Positions 20,546 to 33,486 of a stretch of 64,000 bases of DNA are shown piece after piece. Source of the stretch: Thinopyrum elongatum (taxonomy: Eukaryota; Streptophyta; Magnoliopsida; Poales; Poaceae). The position numbers and the translations under genes were made by a program. Within the stretch, counting starts at the first letter, position 1. Each line of letters begins with the position of its first letter. Under the pieces are notes generated by a model. The model saw nothing but the letters and a program-made list of their open reading frames with translations. It was not told the DNA's origin and did not search any database. The stretch spans positions 235,240,807 through 235,304,806 of the forward strand of contig CM022300.1 in assembly GCA_011799875.1 (NCBI GenBank), read 5' to 3'.

Positions 20546-23500
20546 TGTAACGCCCGGATAATTAAGCTACAGTAATCCTCATGATTATGCCAAGTCATTT
20601 TTATTTGCAGTGCTTAATCACTTGGGTCCAAATCTCATTTCAATTTCCACCTCTAACTTCCATTCAAATTTTAAGTGAGAATTTAAATTCACAAACATGG
20701 TTGGAAAATAGTTCACCTTTTAGCAAATATTCCAAAACAAATAATGGTTGAGGAAAAAAACATCACCCCTTTGCTCATTTGGGCTCAAGCAATTTAAATA
20801 GTGCTAAATAAGCATTTTTAATTGCTTTTCTACTTATTAAAATTCAAACTATTTTAAATATCTCTCAAACTCCTTGTGGCAGTGCCAAATATTGCAATGG
20901 AATTAATGGGCCAAGTTTCATATTTTACATAAGTCAATTGCTATTAAAAATAAATGCAAAATAAAAAGACTAAAAGAAAACAGAAAATAAAAAAAAGAGG
21001 AAAAAGAGAAGGGCCTATTCTACTGGCCACTTTGGACCAACTAGCCAAATGGCCGACCCAGCCCACCTCCCCTCTCCTTCAACCTGCTAAAGGGAGACAG
21101 GGGATCGTGGCACCCATCCGCCGGACATGCCGTGCGTGGCGGCAATCCCCCGCCTCCCTGATGGCTACAAGGGCACCCCAAGCCCATCCTCTCTCCCTCA
21201 GAAGAACCGTAGCCGCCACTTCTTCCTCCCTCACACCATTGCTCGTTTCCCCGCACACACCCGAAGATACCGTCATCGTGCCATCGTCACCGTCACGGCC
21301 ACCGTCATCGCCTTCACGTGGGAGGACCTCTAGGAGGTCCGCGGCGGCTGGCTTCGTCCAACCCGGGGACCAGATCGAGCCGGGACGCCCTCGAACCGTC
21401 GCCACCAACCGTCTTCTCCACCACGATCGTCGCCGCCTCGTCGCTCGATCCGCCGCCTACGAGCCTCCCCCGAACCTGCTGCCCTCCCCTACAGATTCCT
21501 CATGAGCTCCTCCTCTGAACCCCCCTTATTCCCGCCTCGATCCGTCGCGGTAGTCGCCGTGTTCCAGCCGTGGCTCTGCTCCCGCCGGTGAGCTCGTGGT
21601 GGTCGACCTCGTCCACCCTGGGTCGAACCGGAGCCACTGACGTGCTCCTGGGGTTCCCAGGAGGCCAACGGGCCATGCCACGCCCGTTCACGCAGCCCCA
21701 CACCTGCACATGCCCTCGTCGCTGCTCGCCCGCCGTTGTGCATGCCGCTGCCGCCTGGCGCTCGTCGAGCCCGCTGTCGCGCTCGCCGCGCCCCCGCAGC
21801 CCTCCCGCGCCCGCTCGCGCCCCGCTCCCCCTTGACGCGCTCGCCGCTGTGCCTCCCCTAGTCGCCGCTCCCCTGCCACCTAGCGTCCGCGCCCACCAGA
21901 GTTTCCCTCCCGTGCGCGCCCACCTCCTCTGCAGCCACGTCCGCTGCCGCCTCACTGGGCCTGCTGCCGCCTGCAGCGCGTCCCACCCGCGGCCGCCACC
22001 CCTCTTCTCCGGCTGCCCCTGCTAGCCCGCTAGCGGCCGCTACTAGCCGCGCCGTCCCTGCCTTGCTCCTAGCCTGGCCGCCGGTGCCCTCTGTGCTCGT
22101 GCTTGGCCAGTGCTGGGGCTGGCCGGTTGGGCCACTTCCATGTGGGGCCGACCAAATAATTAGGGGCTAACCCACTAGTTACTCCCCCACTAAATAAGCT
22201 TTTAAGTTAAATAAAACCCTGCTAATTAACTCTCTGTCACGGACCACCGGGCCCCGTTGTCTAAATTAAAACAATTAAAATTATCTAACTAAAGTATAGA
22301 CAATGACAGCTGGGTCTCGCTTGCACTATTCACATGATGACCAGTCAATTGTTGACTGGGTCAACCCAGCCCCACTGGCCCCACTGTCATAAACTGTGGT
22401 ACAATAGCACTAGGTGACAAAAGTTATTCTATTTTTATTTTGAATTTAAATAATTTTAGAAAAACACTAAAACCTTGAAAAACCATAGAATTTAATCCGT
22501 AACTCAGATGAAAAAGTTTTATACATGAAAGTTGCGCAGAAAAATATGACGAATCCGAATACGCTCTCCGTTAATCTATCATGTGCCCCTAGCATAGCGA
22601 ACATGCAACCGTCCCCCTCCATTTCATCTGTCCAAAAATGCCAAACACCGTGAAAACATTCTCGGATGTTATCCCCCTTCGCCGGTATCGTGTAACACTG
22701 CTTTAGAACACCCCTAGCTCTGCCTGTAGACATGTCATGCATATTTGTGCTTTGTATTTACTGTTTGTTCCCCCTCTTCTTCTCCGGTAGACCCCGAGAC
22801 CACTGCTGATGCCCCTGTGATCGACTACGTCACCAATGACCCTCCTCCCCTTTCAGCAGAGCTTCCAGGCAAGCAAACCTCCCTTGATCATTTCGATATC
22901 GCCCAGTTCCTTCTCTCTCATGCTTGCATTAGATTTTGCTATTGTAATTGATTGCTCCTATTCTGATGCATAGCCTGCTTTTGTAACCTGCTGTTGTACC
23001 TTACCTGCTTATCCTAAACTGCTTGGTATAGGTTGGTTGGTGATCCATCAGTGACCCCTCTCCTTGTCCTAGTTGCCCCGGCTTGTTGACCGATGACTCG
23101 ATCAACGTGATCTACGTGCAGAGACCGACACATCACTCCACCACCCTTAGTTGCTCGGCTCTGCAGAGCTACTATCAAGTGCCGATGGTGATACCTCATA
23201 ACACACTCATGATGACAACTCTGTAGGGTAGCTATTCGGTCATGGTCTTCGAGGGTGATTCCTCCTTCATCACTCCCGACGACGACTTTGTCGTGCAACC
23301 ACTCAAGTGTGGACCATCGAGGGTGATTCCTCCAAGTTCACCTTGACGATTACATCGAGTGGAATCCATCGAGGGTGATTCCTCGGGGGTTCCCCCTTGA
23401 TGTTTTGGACACACAGTTACCCTGACTTTACTTGAGACCTTTGTGAAAGTCGGGCGGGCCTAGTGAGCACCCGCGAGAGATACCTGTGAAAGTCGGGCGG

Positions 23501-24803
23501 GCCCAGAGAGCACCCGCGAGATGTTACAGTGGCGGCTGGCTGTTTAGCTGTATCACCCAGGAGGGGGTGGTAGCTCTGGACTTGTCCCGACAGCCGTCAC
23601 TTCCTTTAAAAATGCACTAACAGGTTTGGGTATTTGTTTTGAGTTGGCCACTGGCCTATACGCACTGACCACCATGTGGGAATAGTTATGGGTACTCGGC
23701 GTCGTGGTATCAGCCGAAGCTTTGTCAGACGTCCAGTTCAGCATTGCGGCATGGTCGGATCGTGTCGACCATCCAAGGTGGTGCTGGTATTCACCCTGCG
23801 CGCAACGATCCGGAGTGCAACGGGTGATGGGCCCAAGACCCCGGAGCACTTAGGATGTAGACCGGCGGGGACCTCTCTGCTAAGGCTAGGTAGGGCTACG
23901 ACGTGTTGATCTTCCGAGGTCGGGCATTGACCCAGGAAAGTGTGTCCAGCTAGAGTAATCAAGCGTGTTGGGTAATGTGGTGCACCCCTGCAGGGAAGAT
24001 TATTTATTCGAATAACCGTGTTCTCGGTAACGGACGCTGAGAGTGGTATCCTGATCTATTACAACTAGAAATGGATACTTGAGATATGTGATGGATATGT
24101 GGCTCCGGGATTGCTTTCTTGCAGGGAGTCGAGGAAGGATCCCTGGGCATTAATACTACAACATGCTTGTTAATTATAAAATGTTATTCAGTACTCTTCT
24201 GAATGTTGCAAGATGCTTGAAGATGCTAGTCTTCGATAGGCTAGGCCTTCCCTTCTATTCTGGCATTCTGCAGTATAGTCCACAGATACAACCCTTCCAT
24301 TTGATACCAATGCATACTTAGTATAGATCTGATGCTTGCGAGTACTTTGGATGAGTACTCACGGTTGCTTTGCTACCCCTTTTCCCCCTTCTTTCTTCTT
24401 TCCGGTTGTTGCAACCAGATGGTGGATCCCACTAGCCAGATGCTGCCCCCGTCAACTACTACTACCCGGAGGGTGCCTACTACTAAGTGGAGACCGCCGA
24501 CGACCAGGGGTAGTTAGGAGGTCCCAGGCAGGAGGACTTGCCTCTTCGATCATGTTGCTTTTGTGCTTGCCATCTTATGGCACCTTGTTTAACTTATGTC
24601 TGTACTTAGATATTGTTGCTTCTGCTGACTCTTGTGTTTCGAGCTTCTGTATTCGAGCCCTCAAGGCCCCTGGCTTGTAATATGAAGCTTGTATCTTTCA
24701 TTTGTGTTTAGAGTTGTGTTGTGATATCTTCCCGTGAGTCCCTGATCTTGATCGTACACATTTGTGTGTATGATTTGTGTTCAGTCGAATTAGGGGCGTC
24801 ACA
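20546..24803. repeat. Long solo LTR (4.26 kb), gypsy-like, in copia A
   Basis: Begins TGTAACGCCC and ends GGGGCGTCACA, so it has TG...CA ends inside a longer inverted pair. Flanks ATAA (20542-20545) and ACAA (24804-24807) look like a 4-bp target duplication with one mismatch, and the copia reading frame resumes exactly beyond it. No gag or pol motif lies inside. A second copy of the same type begins at 58485. Very long LTRs of this kind occur in chromodomain (Tekay/Del) gypsy elements, but the lineage is my inference. Open frames in the GC-rich part at 21000-22100 show no known domain. Confidence 0.6.
23250..23520. repeat. Short repeats inside the solo LTR
   Basis: CGAGGGTGATTCCTC occurs at 23250, 23318 and 23370. 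A 43-bp unit beginning GTGAAAGTCGGGCGGGC is duplicated at 23443 and 23486. Confidence 0.7.
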
Positions 24804-25397
24804 ACAATATCTTTTTTGGTCATGCACCCAATGTGAATGGTTTAGTCTTGTTGAAACTCAATCGTAGTGATACGCATGTTCATAAAATTGATGCCAAAAG
24901 AAGAAAAGTTAATGATAATTGTACCACATACTTGTGGCACTACCGCTTAGGTCATATTGGTGTAAAGCGCATGAAGAAACTCCATGCTGATGGACTTTTG
25001 GAATCACTTGATTATTAATCATTTGAAACATGTGAACCATGCCTCATGGGCAAGATGACTAAAACCCTGTTTTCCGGTACAATGGAGTGGGCAAGTGACT
25101 TGTTGGAAATAATACATACCGACGTATGCCGTCCGAAGAGTGTTGAAGCACGCGACGGATATCGTAATTTCCTAACCTTCACAGATGACTTAAGTATATA
25201 TGGGAGTATTTACTAATGAAACACAAGTCTAAACATTTGAAAAGTTCAAGGAGTTTCAGAGTGAAGTAAAGAATCATCGCAACAAGAGGATCAAATTTCT
25301 CTGATCTGGTCGTGGAGGTGAATATCCGAGTTACGAGTTTGGCACGCATTTAAGACAATGTGGAATTGTTTCACAACTCACGCCTCCTAGAACACCA
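24804..25397 (+). pseudogene. Copia A integrase, N-terminal part
   Basis: After the solo LTR the frame continues with the GAG-pre-integrase zinc region (YLWHYRLGHIGVKRMKKLH, then ETCEPCLMGKMTKT) and the start of the rve core (IHTDVC, FLTFTDDLS, RGGEYPSYEFG). TAA at 25016 and frame changes after 25190 show decay. It is cut at 25397 just after QLTPPRTP by the next LTR, so the last catalytic Glu is missing here. Confidence 0.85.
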
Positions 25398-26621
25398 TGT
25401 TGGAAATATGCCCTAGAGGCAATAATATGGTATTATTATATTTCCATTATTCATAATTAAGAGTTTATATTTCATGCTATAACTGCTATGATCGTGAAAT
25501 ATGCGATTCAGTGGAAAACTCATATGCACGTGTGAAATGATAAATGGATAAACAATAGGTTCCCGGTCTCGCCTCTAAGACTGGCTCAAGTATTGTTGGT
25601 GATCATGTTTTCCGGATCTTAGGATATCGTTAAGTGTAACGATAGTCCTAAAACAACATTGAGGGTATGACGTTAGAAGAACAATCATATTGAATCGACC
25701 CAAACTTGTCTCTTATACTTTGTGATTATATAGTCTGAAATCATTTGTTATGACACAAAGCGATAACATGTGTTTTAGTTCCTCAGACCATGAGAGTGTC
25801 TCGGTCACTTTCTACCAGACGGTGGCCTTTGGGGTTGCTCAAATGTCATGTGTAACAAGGTGATCATAACGACAACTTTTAGGTTCATCGGAAAGTTTGA
25901 TAAGTGATCGGATAGTTCGTGAGTGGGATTTGCTCCTCCAACGATGGAGAGATATTCTTAGGGCCTTATCGGTATGACGGCATCCATCATCGTCTGGCCA
26001 GACATAGGTGACTACATCACAGGAATGACGAAACATGTTAACGAGAAAGAAGAGCAAAACCAGTAACTGGAGCAACACTGTAGTGAGCATGGTGATCAAT
26101 CAGGAGGATACCGATGCGCACGGGGTTTTGTAAGTATCACGAAGTACAGGGAACATCACATGATAACAAAAGGTTCACTCGAATATCATTCGTGTAATCA
26201 TAGGGATCGATATGGATATCCACGGTTCCGCTATTGGTCATTCAACGAAGGGGCTTCGTTCATGTCTATGATTTACCGAACCTACGGGGTCACAAGCTTA
26301 AGGTAATCATGCTCAGCTGAGTCTTAGTTGTACGAAAGTAATGAGAATAAATTTCTAGAATTGTTTCATTAAATCTAGAATAGTTTCGAGAGGTTCCAGA
26401 AACGTTTCAGGGTCACTGGAAGGGTTTCAGCGATATCAGGTAATATCGAGTATTGCCGATTAATTACATATAGGTGGAAAATGTTTCCGAGGATGTTAAA
26501 TCATATATATATAATGTTTTGAAAATTTTAGAATCAAATTAATTTAATTTAATATTAATGGGCCTAATAAGGCCAAGAGGTGGAGAAGTATTTGGGCCAC
26601 AAGGGCCCAATAGGGAGGAGC
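25398..26621 (+). repeat. Copia-type LTR (copia B), first part
   Basis: Begins TGTTGGAAATATGCCC, the start of a very common Triticeae copia LTR type, and sits inside the integrase gene of copia A. It is interrupted at 26622 by an Athila-like element; the later part appears at 36800-36879 (CCCACTATGGGAGGCCGAATCC), and that is cut again at 36880. No internal region is in the window. Confidence 0.7.
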
Positions 26622-28136
26622 TGATGACCCACAAGTATAGGGGATCAATTGTAGTCCTTTTGATAAGTAAGAGTGTCGAATCCAACAAGGAGCAGAAGGA
26701 AATGACAAGTGGTTTTCAGCAAGGTGTTTTCTGCAAGCACTAAAATAGTAGGCAACAAGTAGTTTGATAGCAAGATAATTTGTAACGGGCAAGTAACGGT
26801 AACGGTAATTAAAGTGCAGGAAGATAGCCCAATCTTTTGTGGCAAAGGACATGCCAAAATGGTATCTTATGATAAGCAAAGCCTTCTTGAGGGTACACGG
26901 GAATTTCACCATGTCACTTTCATCATGTTGGTTTGATTCGTGTTCGCTACTTTGATAATTTCATATGTGGGTGGACCGGTGCTTAGGTGCTGTTCATACT
27001 TGAACAAACCTCCTACTTATGATTAACCTCCTCGCAAGCATCCACAACTACGAGAAAAGTATTAAGATAAAATCTAACCATAGCATTAAACTTTTGGATC
27101 CAAATCGGTCCCTTACGAAGTAGCGCATAAACTAGGGTTTAAGCTTCTGTCACTCTAGCAACCCATCATCTAATAACTACTCCAGAATGCATCCCCTTAG
27201 GCCCAAATATGGTGAAGTGCCATGTAGTCGACGTTCACATGACACCACTATGGGAATCACAACATACATATCATCAAAATATTGAACACATACCAAGTTC
27301 ACATGATTACTTGCAACATGACTTCTCCCATGACCTCAAGAACAAAAGTAGCTACTCACAAATGATAATCTTGCTCAAGATCAGGGGGTAATAAATATCA
27401 TAATGGATCTGAACATATAATCTTCCACCAAATAAACCATATAGTAATTAACTACAAGATGTAATCAACACTACTAGTCATCCACAGGTACCAATCTGAG
27501 GTTCCGGTACAAAGATTGAACACAAGAGATGAACTAGGGTTTGAGAGGAGATGGTGCTGTTGAAGATGTTGATGGAGATTGCCCTCCCAAAGATGAGAGA
27601 GCTGTTGGTGATGATGATGGCTTTGATTTCCCCCTCCGGGAGGGAAGTTCCCCCGGCGGAATCGCTCCGCCGAAGTGCAGAAGTGCTCCTGCCCAAGTTC
27701 CGCCTCGAGACGGCGGTGCTTCATCCCGAAAGTCCCCTCCTGAGTTTTTGTTGGTCAAAATGACCTATATACCAGAAGATGGGCTAAGGAGGTGGGCCGT
27801 GTTGAGCACAACCCACCAGGGCGAGCCTGGGGGGCCTGGCGCGCCCTTGTGTCTTGTGGTCACCAGGTGCCCCCCTCCGGTAGTTATTTGCTCCAGTATT
27901 TTTTATACATTCCAATATAATTCTCCGTAAATTTTTAGCTATTTGCATATGTGCGGAATAGGTAACTCTAACGTAGCTTTTTCAGGTCCAGAATTCCAGC
28001 TGCCGGCATTCTCCCACTTTGTGTAAATTTTGCATATTATGAGAGAAAAGGCATTAGAATTACTCCAAAATGCATTATTATGCATAAAAACATTATAAAT
28101 AACAGTATGAAATCATGATGCAAAATGGACGTATGA
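26622..28136 (-). repeat. 3' LTR of AthM
   Basis: Starts TGATGACCCACAAG and ends GGACGTATGA, where the partner ends GGACGTATCA. The next bases, ACTCCCCCAAGCC, read as GGCTTGGGGGAGT on the minus strand, a good polypurine tract. Confidence 0.88.
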
Positions 28137-29721
28137 ACTCCCCCAAGCCTAGACCTCGCTTGTCCTCAAGCGAAAAACCGAAATCGAAAAACATGCCCAC
28201 ATGCTTAGAGAGAGAGAGAGGTGTCCATAAAAACAAAATATGGACATAGAAGCATCATGCTTATTATTATAACAGCAAAGAACTTTAACATAAAACTTTA
28301 TCACACAACTTTTATCATATAACTTCTCATGAACAAGTAACAATTCATCACAACATTGAAGTATAAAGCATAAAACTTATTGAGAACCAACAAACTATGT
28401 GCTTAGTCAATTTTGCAACTACAATTCATCATAATTTTAGGAAGGGTCATGTATCGGAGCCTTTTGGCAAGTCCACATACTCAACCATCATTTAACCTTC
28501 TATGATTGCTAACACTCACAGCATACCCATGAACAAAAAGTTTCAACCGGACACATAGAAAGATAGGGGCTTATAGTTTCGCCTCCCAATGTATTCACCT
28601 CAGGGGTGTTGTCAACAATAATAACTCATGCTCACTCATATCCAACTGGATATATGTGCCTAGATCTTTCCTCACCACATGATGCTTGCAAAAAGAGAAA
28701 AATAAAAGGAATAGGGAAGAGTACTTTGACTCTTGCATAAAAGTAAATACAAAAAAGTAAAAGATAGGCCCTTCGCAGATGGAAGCTGAGGTTTCCATGC
28801 GCTTTTTTTTGTTTGTATGCCAAATCCCTTAATGCAAAAAAAACGTCACATTGTATTGCCCCTTATGATAGCAACCTTTCTTATGTAGTCTGTCGCTTTT
28901 ATTATTTTGCCATCACAAGTTCGTACAACACTCAATTTTCTCTTACACTAAATGGTCCAACACATTTAGAAGCAATTTTTATTGCCTTATTGCACCGATG
29001 ACAACTTACTTGAAGGATCTTACTCAATCCATAGGTAGGTATGGTGGACTCTCAAAATAAGATTTTGGGTTTAAGGGTTTTTGGATGCACAAGTAGTATC
29101 TCTATTTAGTGCGGAGTTTTTGTCTAGCAAAGATATTGAGCAAGCACCACATGTTGAAGGATCTATGACAATATAACTTATATGTGAATATGAACAAACA
29201 TAAATCATTATGTTGTCTTCCTTGTCCAACGTCAACAATTTTGACATATAATAATTAATGGGGGCTCACAATCATAAAAGATGTCCAAGATGGTGTATTT
29301 GCATGTGAATCTTCTCTTCCCTTATTAATTCTTTCATGAATTGCATCATTGACCAATGCTATGTTTGTCAACCTCCAATAAATTTTACCACTTATACTTT
29401 TCCTTATGTGATGTCATTACTTACCATAAGATTAGCATATCATCTTTTTCATTTATTTTCCTTTCTTTTTATTGGAACATAATAGTAAAGAAACAAAACT
29501 CAAACTACTCTTTATTATATATCTCGCACACGATTACATAGATAGGTAGATCACTAAGCAAGCACTCGAAAATAGATCGAACTATACTTTTATTCAACTA
29601 AATCATAGGATAACTAATGATCGAACTAAAATAGATAAAGGCAAAGATAGTGGTGGTGATACGATACCGGGGCACCTCCCCCAAGCTTGGCACAAGCCAA
29701 GGGGAGTGCCCTACCATGAAC
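28137..29721 (-). other. Noncoding 3' part of AthM
   Basis: About 1.6 kb between the third ORF and the polypurine tract. AT-rich, no frame with a known motif; short homopolymer runs and AG repeats (28208-28221). Long noncoding tails are usual in Athila-type elements. Confidence 0.5.
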
Positions 29722-30140
29722 TCATGTCTCCTTTGTTGGGGAAGATGATGATGGTGGTGGTGAAGTATGAGTGTTATTCTTCCTCAGCTTACGCTTGAGG
29801 ATGGAATTTTCCTCCCTCAAGTCATCGATCTCCTGCTCAAGCTTTAATATCTGTTTGCATAATTCCTCCCTATTTTCTTGCAAGAGACAAAAAGAGATAA
29901 ACTGGATCTTAGGTTTCTTTGTTTTATTAGGGAGGCTTGACTTCTTGAATTCCACGTGCATGTCCCAGGTTGGGGTAATGGAACTTCATCTTCATCTGAA
30001 CTTGTCTCTTCTTTCCCTTTCGGATCATAGTCTTCTTCTTTGTCCATGGTCCAACCATAATGTTGCACATCTCCGTAAACCTTGGGGTTCGCAATATAAC
30101 CAGCAACATAGCTCTCACCCTCCGAGTCTTGAGATGACAT
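29722..30140 (-). pseudogene. AthM third ORF, acidic with coiled coil
   Basis: Begins MSSQDSEGESYVAGYIANPK at 30140, followed by an acidic stretch. Near 29965 a frame change links it to a second part, HVEFKKSSLPNKTKK, then a clear leucine/isoleucine heptad region (LCKQILKLEQEIDDL, ENSILKRKLRKN), ending with a Ser/Pro-rich tail at 29722. It sits where Athila elements carry an env-like ORF, but I see no signal peptide or membrane segment, so env is not supported. The function is unknown. A role in protein pairing is only an inference from the coiled coil. Confidence 0.55.
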
Positions 30141-30475
30141 ATTTTCAGATCTGCCAGAAAAGCAGCATGAAAGAAGAACAGGAGATTTCTCCGCGATACG
30201 ATGGTCAATGCATTCGGGGGGTATATAAAGATTTTTTTATCTTGGGAAACAAGAAAACGAGAGGAAAACGGAGTCGGAAGGTTCCCGAGGTGGGCACAAC
30301 CCACCTGGGCGTGCCAGGCAAGCCAGGTCCGCCCTAGTGTCTTGTGCCCTCCTCGGTTGCCTTCCTGGCTGTTTCTTATTTTCCTAATTTTTGTAATATT
30401 CCAAAACTGACAAAAAATATGTTTGCAGATTTTTTGGAGTCCGTTTACTTACCGTATCATGTACCTCCTCTTTTC
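30141..30475 (-). other. Spacer between AthM integrase and third ORF
   Basis: About 330 bp with no coding signal on the minus strand. A GC-rich patch near 30290-30340 resembles the G/C-rich words of the LTR (GGGCGTGCCAGGC). Confidence 0.4.
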
Positions 30476-31830
30476 TTAGGATTCTAGAGTGTTTTGGAAG
30501 GTTTCTTTTATGTGTTCCTCCGGTGTGATGGTTTGAATAATATTGCTTTTAACATTAATAGGCGTACCTGAGATATAGTGTTTAATTCTTTGCCCATTGA
30601 CCACCTTCGGGTTAGTACCTTCGACATTATTAATCTTGATAGCTCCAGAGCGATAAACCTCCTCAATAATATATGGTCCTTCCCACTTAGAGAGAAGTTT
30701 TCCTGCAAAGAATCTAAAATGAGAGTTGTACAAAAGAACATATTGTCCAACTTTGAATTCCCGCTTTTGGATTCTTTGTCATGCCATCTTTTAACGTTTT
30801 CTTTAAATAATTTGGCATTTTCATAAGCTTGGGTTCTCCATTAATCTAATGAGCTAATATCAAATAACCACTTTTCACCGGCAAGTTTGAAATCATAGTT
30901 GAGTTCTTTAATTGCCCAATATGCTTTATGTTCTAACTCTAGAGGCAAATGACAAGCTTTTCCATAAACCATTTTATAAGGAGACATACCCATAGGATTT
31001 TTATATGCTGTTCTGTAGGCCCAACATGCATCATCCAATTTCTTAGACCAATTCTTTCGGGACCTATTAACAGTTTTTTTGTAATATTAGTTTTATTTCT
31101 CTATTGCTAAGTTCAACTTGACCACTAGATTGAGGATGATAGAGTGATGCAGTTCTATGGTTAACATCATATTTAGCAAGCATTTCACAGAAAGCACCAT
31201 GAATAAAGTGTGAACCACCATCAGTCATTAAATATCTAGGGACTCCAAACCTTGGGAAAATGACTTCTTTAAGCATTTTAATGGAAGTGTTATGATCATC
31301 ACTACTAGTTGGAATAGCTTCTATCCACTTAGTAACATAATCAACAGCAGCCAAAATATGCGTATACCCATTAGAGGAAGGAAAAGGTCCCATATAATCA
31401 AAACCCCAAACATCAAATGGTTCAACAGCAAGTTAATAATTCATAGGCATTTCTTGACGCTTACCGATATTACCAATTCTGTGACATTCATCACAAGATA
31501 AAACAAACTTACGGGCATCCTTGAAGAGAGTAGGCAAATAAAAACCAGATTGCAATACCTTGTGAGAAGTTCTATCTCCCGCATGATGCCCTCCATAATC
31601 TCCGAAGTGACATTTTCGTAGGATTTGTTCCTGTTCATGCTCAAGTACACAACGTCTAATAATACCGTCTACTCCTTCTTTATAAAGATGTGGGTCATCC
31701 CAAAAGTAGTATCTTAAATCATAGAAGATTTTTTTTCTTTTGTTGATATGTGAAACTAGGTGGTATGTATTTAGCAACAATATAATTAGCATAGTTAGCA
31801 TACCAAGGAGTAGTATGAGAAACATTTATT
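30476..31830 (-). pseudogene. AthM integrase
   Basis: Zinc-binding part (HFGDYGGHHAGDRT, LSCDECHRIGN), then the rve core with Asp in WGFDYMGPF, Asp in LMTDGGSHF and Glu in [13 protein letters not shown], and a C-terminal part with GKLLSKWEGPYIIEEVY. The frame is broken by a TAA near 31435 and by frameshifts near 31075 (seven T) and in 30735-30840. The catalytic residues themselves are present. Confidence 0.85.
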
Positions 31831-33486
31831 GTAGCTAGTTGTTCATCAGGAAAGCAATCATCAATAGGTAGTGGGTCATCAAGAATATTCTGTAACCTTG
31901 ACAAGTTATCATCTACGGGGTTCTCAGCTCCTTTTCTATCAGTAATATGTAAATCAAATTCTTGCAGCAAAAGAACCCACCTAATAAGTCTGGGTTTAGC
32001 ATATTTTTTTCCATAAGATATTTAATTGCAGCATGATCAGTGTGAACAATTACTTTAGAATCAACAATGTAAGATATGAATTTATCACAAGCAAACACAA
32101 CTGCTAAAAATTCATTTTCAGTAGTAGCATAATTTCTTTGGGCACTGTCTAGAGTTTTGCTAGCATAATGAATGACATTCAATTTCTTATCACCTCTTTG
32201 TCCTAGAACAGCACCAACATCATAATCACTAGCATCACACATAATTTCAAAAGGCAAGTTCCAATTAGGTGGTTGAACAATAGGTGCAGAAGTTAAGGCT
32301 TTGTTAAGTGTTTCAAAGGCTTCTACACAATCATCATCAAAAACAAATGGACCATCCTTTTGTAAAAGATGTGTAAGAGGCCTAGAAATTTTAGAGAAGT
32401 CTTTAATAAACCTCCTATAGAAACCAACATGACCAAGGAAACTGCGAATACCTTTAATATCTTTAGGACATGGCATTTTCTCAATTGCATCAACTTTAGC
32501 TTTATCTACCTCAATACCTCGTTCAGAAATTTTATGCTCCAAGACAATACTTTCATTAACCATAAAGTGGCACTTCTCCCAATTCAAGACAAGATAAGTT
32601 CGCTCACATCTCTGCAAAACTCGATTAAGGTTGCTCAAGCAATCATCAAAAGAAGTTCCATAAACAGAAAAATCATCCATGAAAACCTCAACAATCTTTT
32701 CACAAAAATCAGAGAATATAGCAGTCATACATCTTTGAAAGGTAGCAGGTGCATTGCATAAACCAAAAGGCATACATCTATAAGCATAAGTTCCAAAAGG
32801 GCAAGTAAAGGTGGTTTTCTCCTGATCAGGTTGTGAAACAGGTATTTGAGAAAACCAGAATATCCATGCACAAAACAAAAGTGTGTGTGCTTAGATAATC
32901 TTTCCAACATTTGATCAATAAAAGGCAAAGGGTAATGATCTTTTCTAGTTGCTTTATTTAATTTTCTAAAATCAATTACCATTCTATAGCCAGTAACAAT
33001 TCTTTGTGGAATAAGTTCATTTTTATCATTAGGAACAATAGTAATACCTCCCTTCTTAGGGACACAATGAACTGGACTTACCCTTCTAGTATCAGCTATG
33101 GGATAGATTATACATGCTTCCAGAAGCTTTAATATTTCAGTTCTTACCACTTCTTTCATCCTAGGATTCAAACGTCGTTGATGATCAACAACGGGTTTAG
33201 CATCAGGTTCCATATTAATCTTGTGCTCACAGAGAGTTGGACTAATGCCCTTAAGATCATCAAGAGTATATCTAATGGCAACACGGTGCTTCTTCAGAAT
33301 TTTCAATAATCTTTCTTCTTCATGTTCTGAAAGGTTAGCACTAATAATAACAAGATATATCTTTTTCTCATGAAGATAAGCATATTTCAAAGTGTCAAGC
33401 AATTGTTTCAATTCAAACACAGGATCACCTTTAGGTGGAGGAGGACCTCCTAGAGTTTCAATAGGAAAATTATGTTTGAGTAGAGG
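31831..33486 (-). pseudogene. AthM reverse transcriptase and RNase H
   Basis: In frame with the protease. Motifs: INMEPDAKPVVDHQRRLNP, VIDFRKLNKATRKDHYPLP, FMDDFSVYG (catalytic pair), and RNase H words IMCDASDYDVGAVLGQ and HYASKTLDSAQRNYATTE. The first palm Asp is replaced: FCFVHGYSGF where the plus-strand copy has FCFLDGYSGF. Frameshifts lie near 32845, at 32004-32010 (seven T) and at 31729-31736 (eight T). It would copy element RNA. The Asp-to-His change alone should abolish activity. Confidence 0.87.

Larger units (their letters stand above)
17996..25397 (+). mobile_element. Copia-type retrotransposon, truncated and split by a solo LTR (copia A)
   Basis: Contains an LTR end and leader, gag, protease, and part of integrase in the copia order, interrupted at 20546-24803 by another element and cut at 25397 by a second copia LTR. 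The 5' LTR is mostly missing to the left, where the CACTA-like end lies. Reverse transcriptase is not in the window. The leader and gag resemble the abundant Triticeae BARE/Angela-type copia group, judged by eye. Confidence 0.75.

Noticed and set aside
20954..22025. Several open frames in the GC-rich part of the solo LTR
   Set aside because: All frames on both strands are open there because of base composition; none has a known motif.
29722..30140. Envelope gene of AthM
   Set aside because: No signal peptide, no membrane segment and no cleavage-like site; only a coiled coil is visible.
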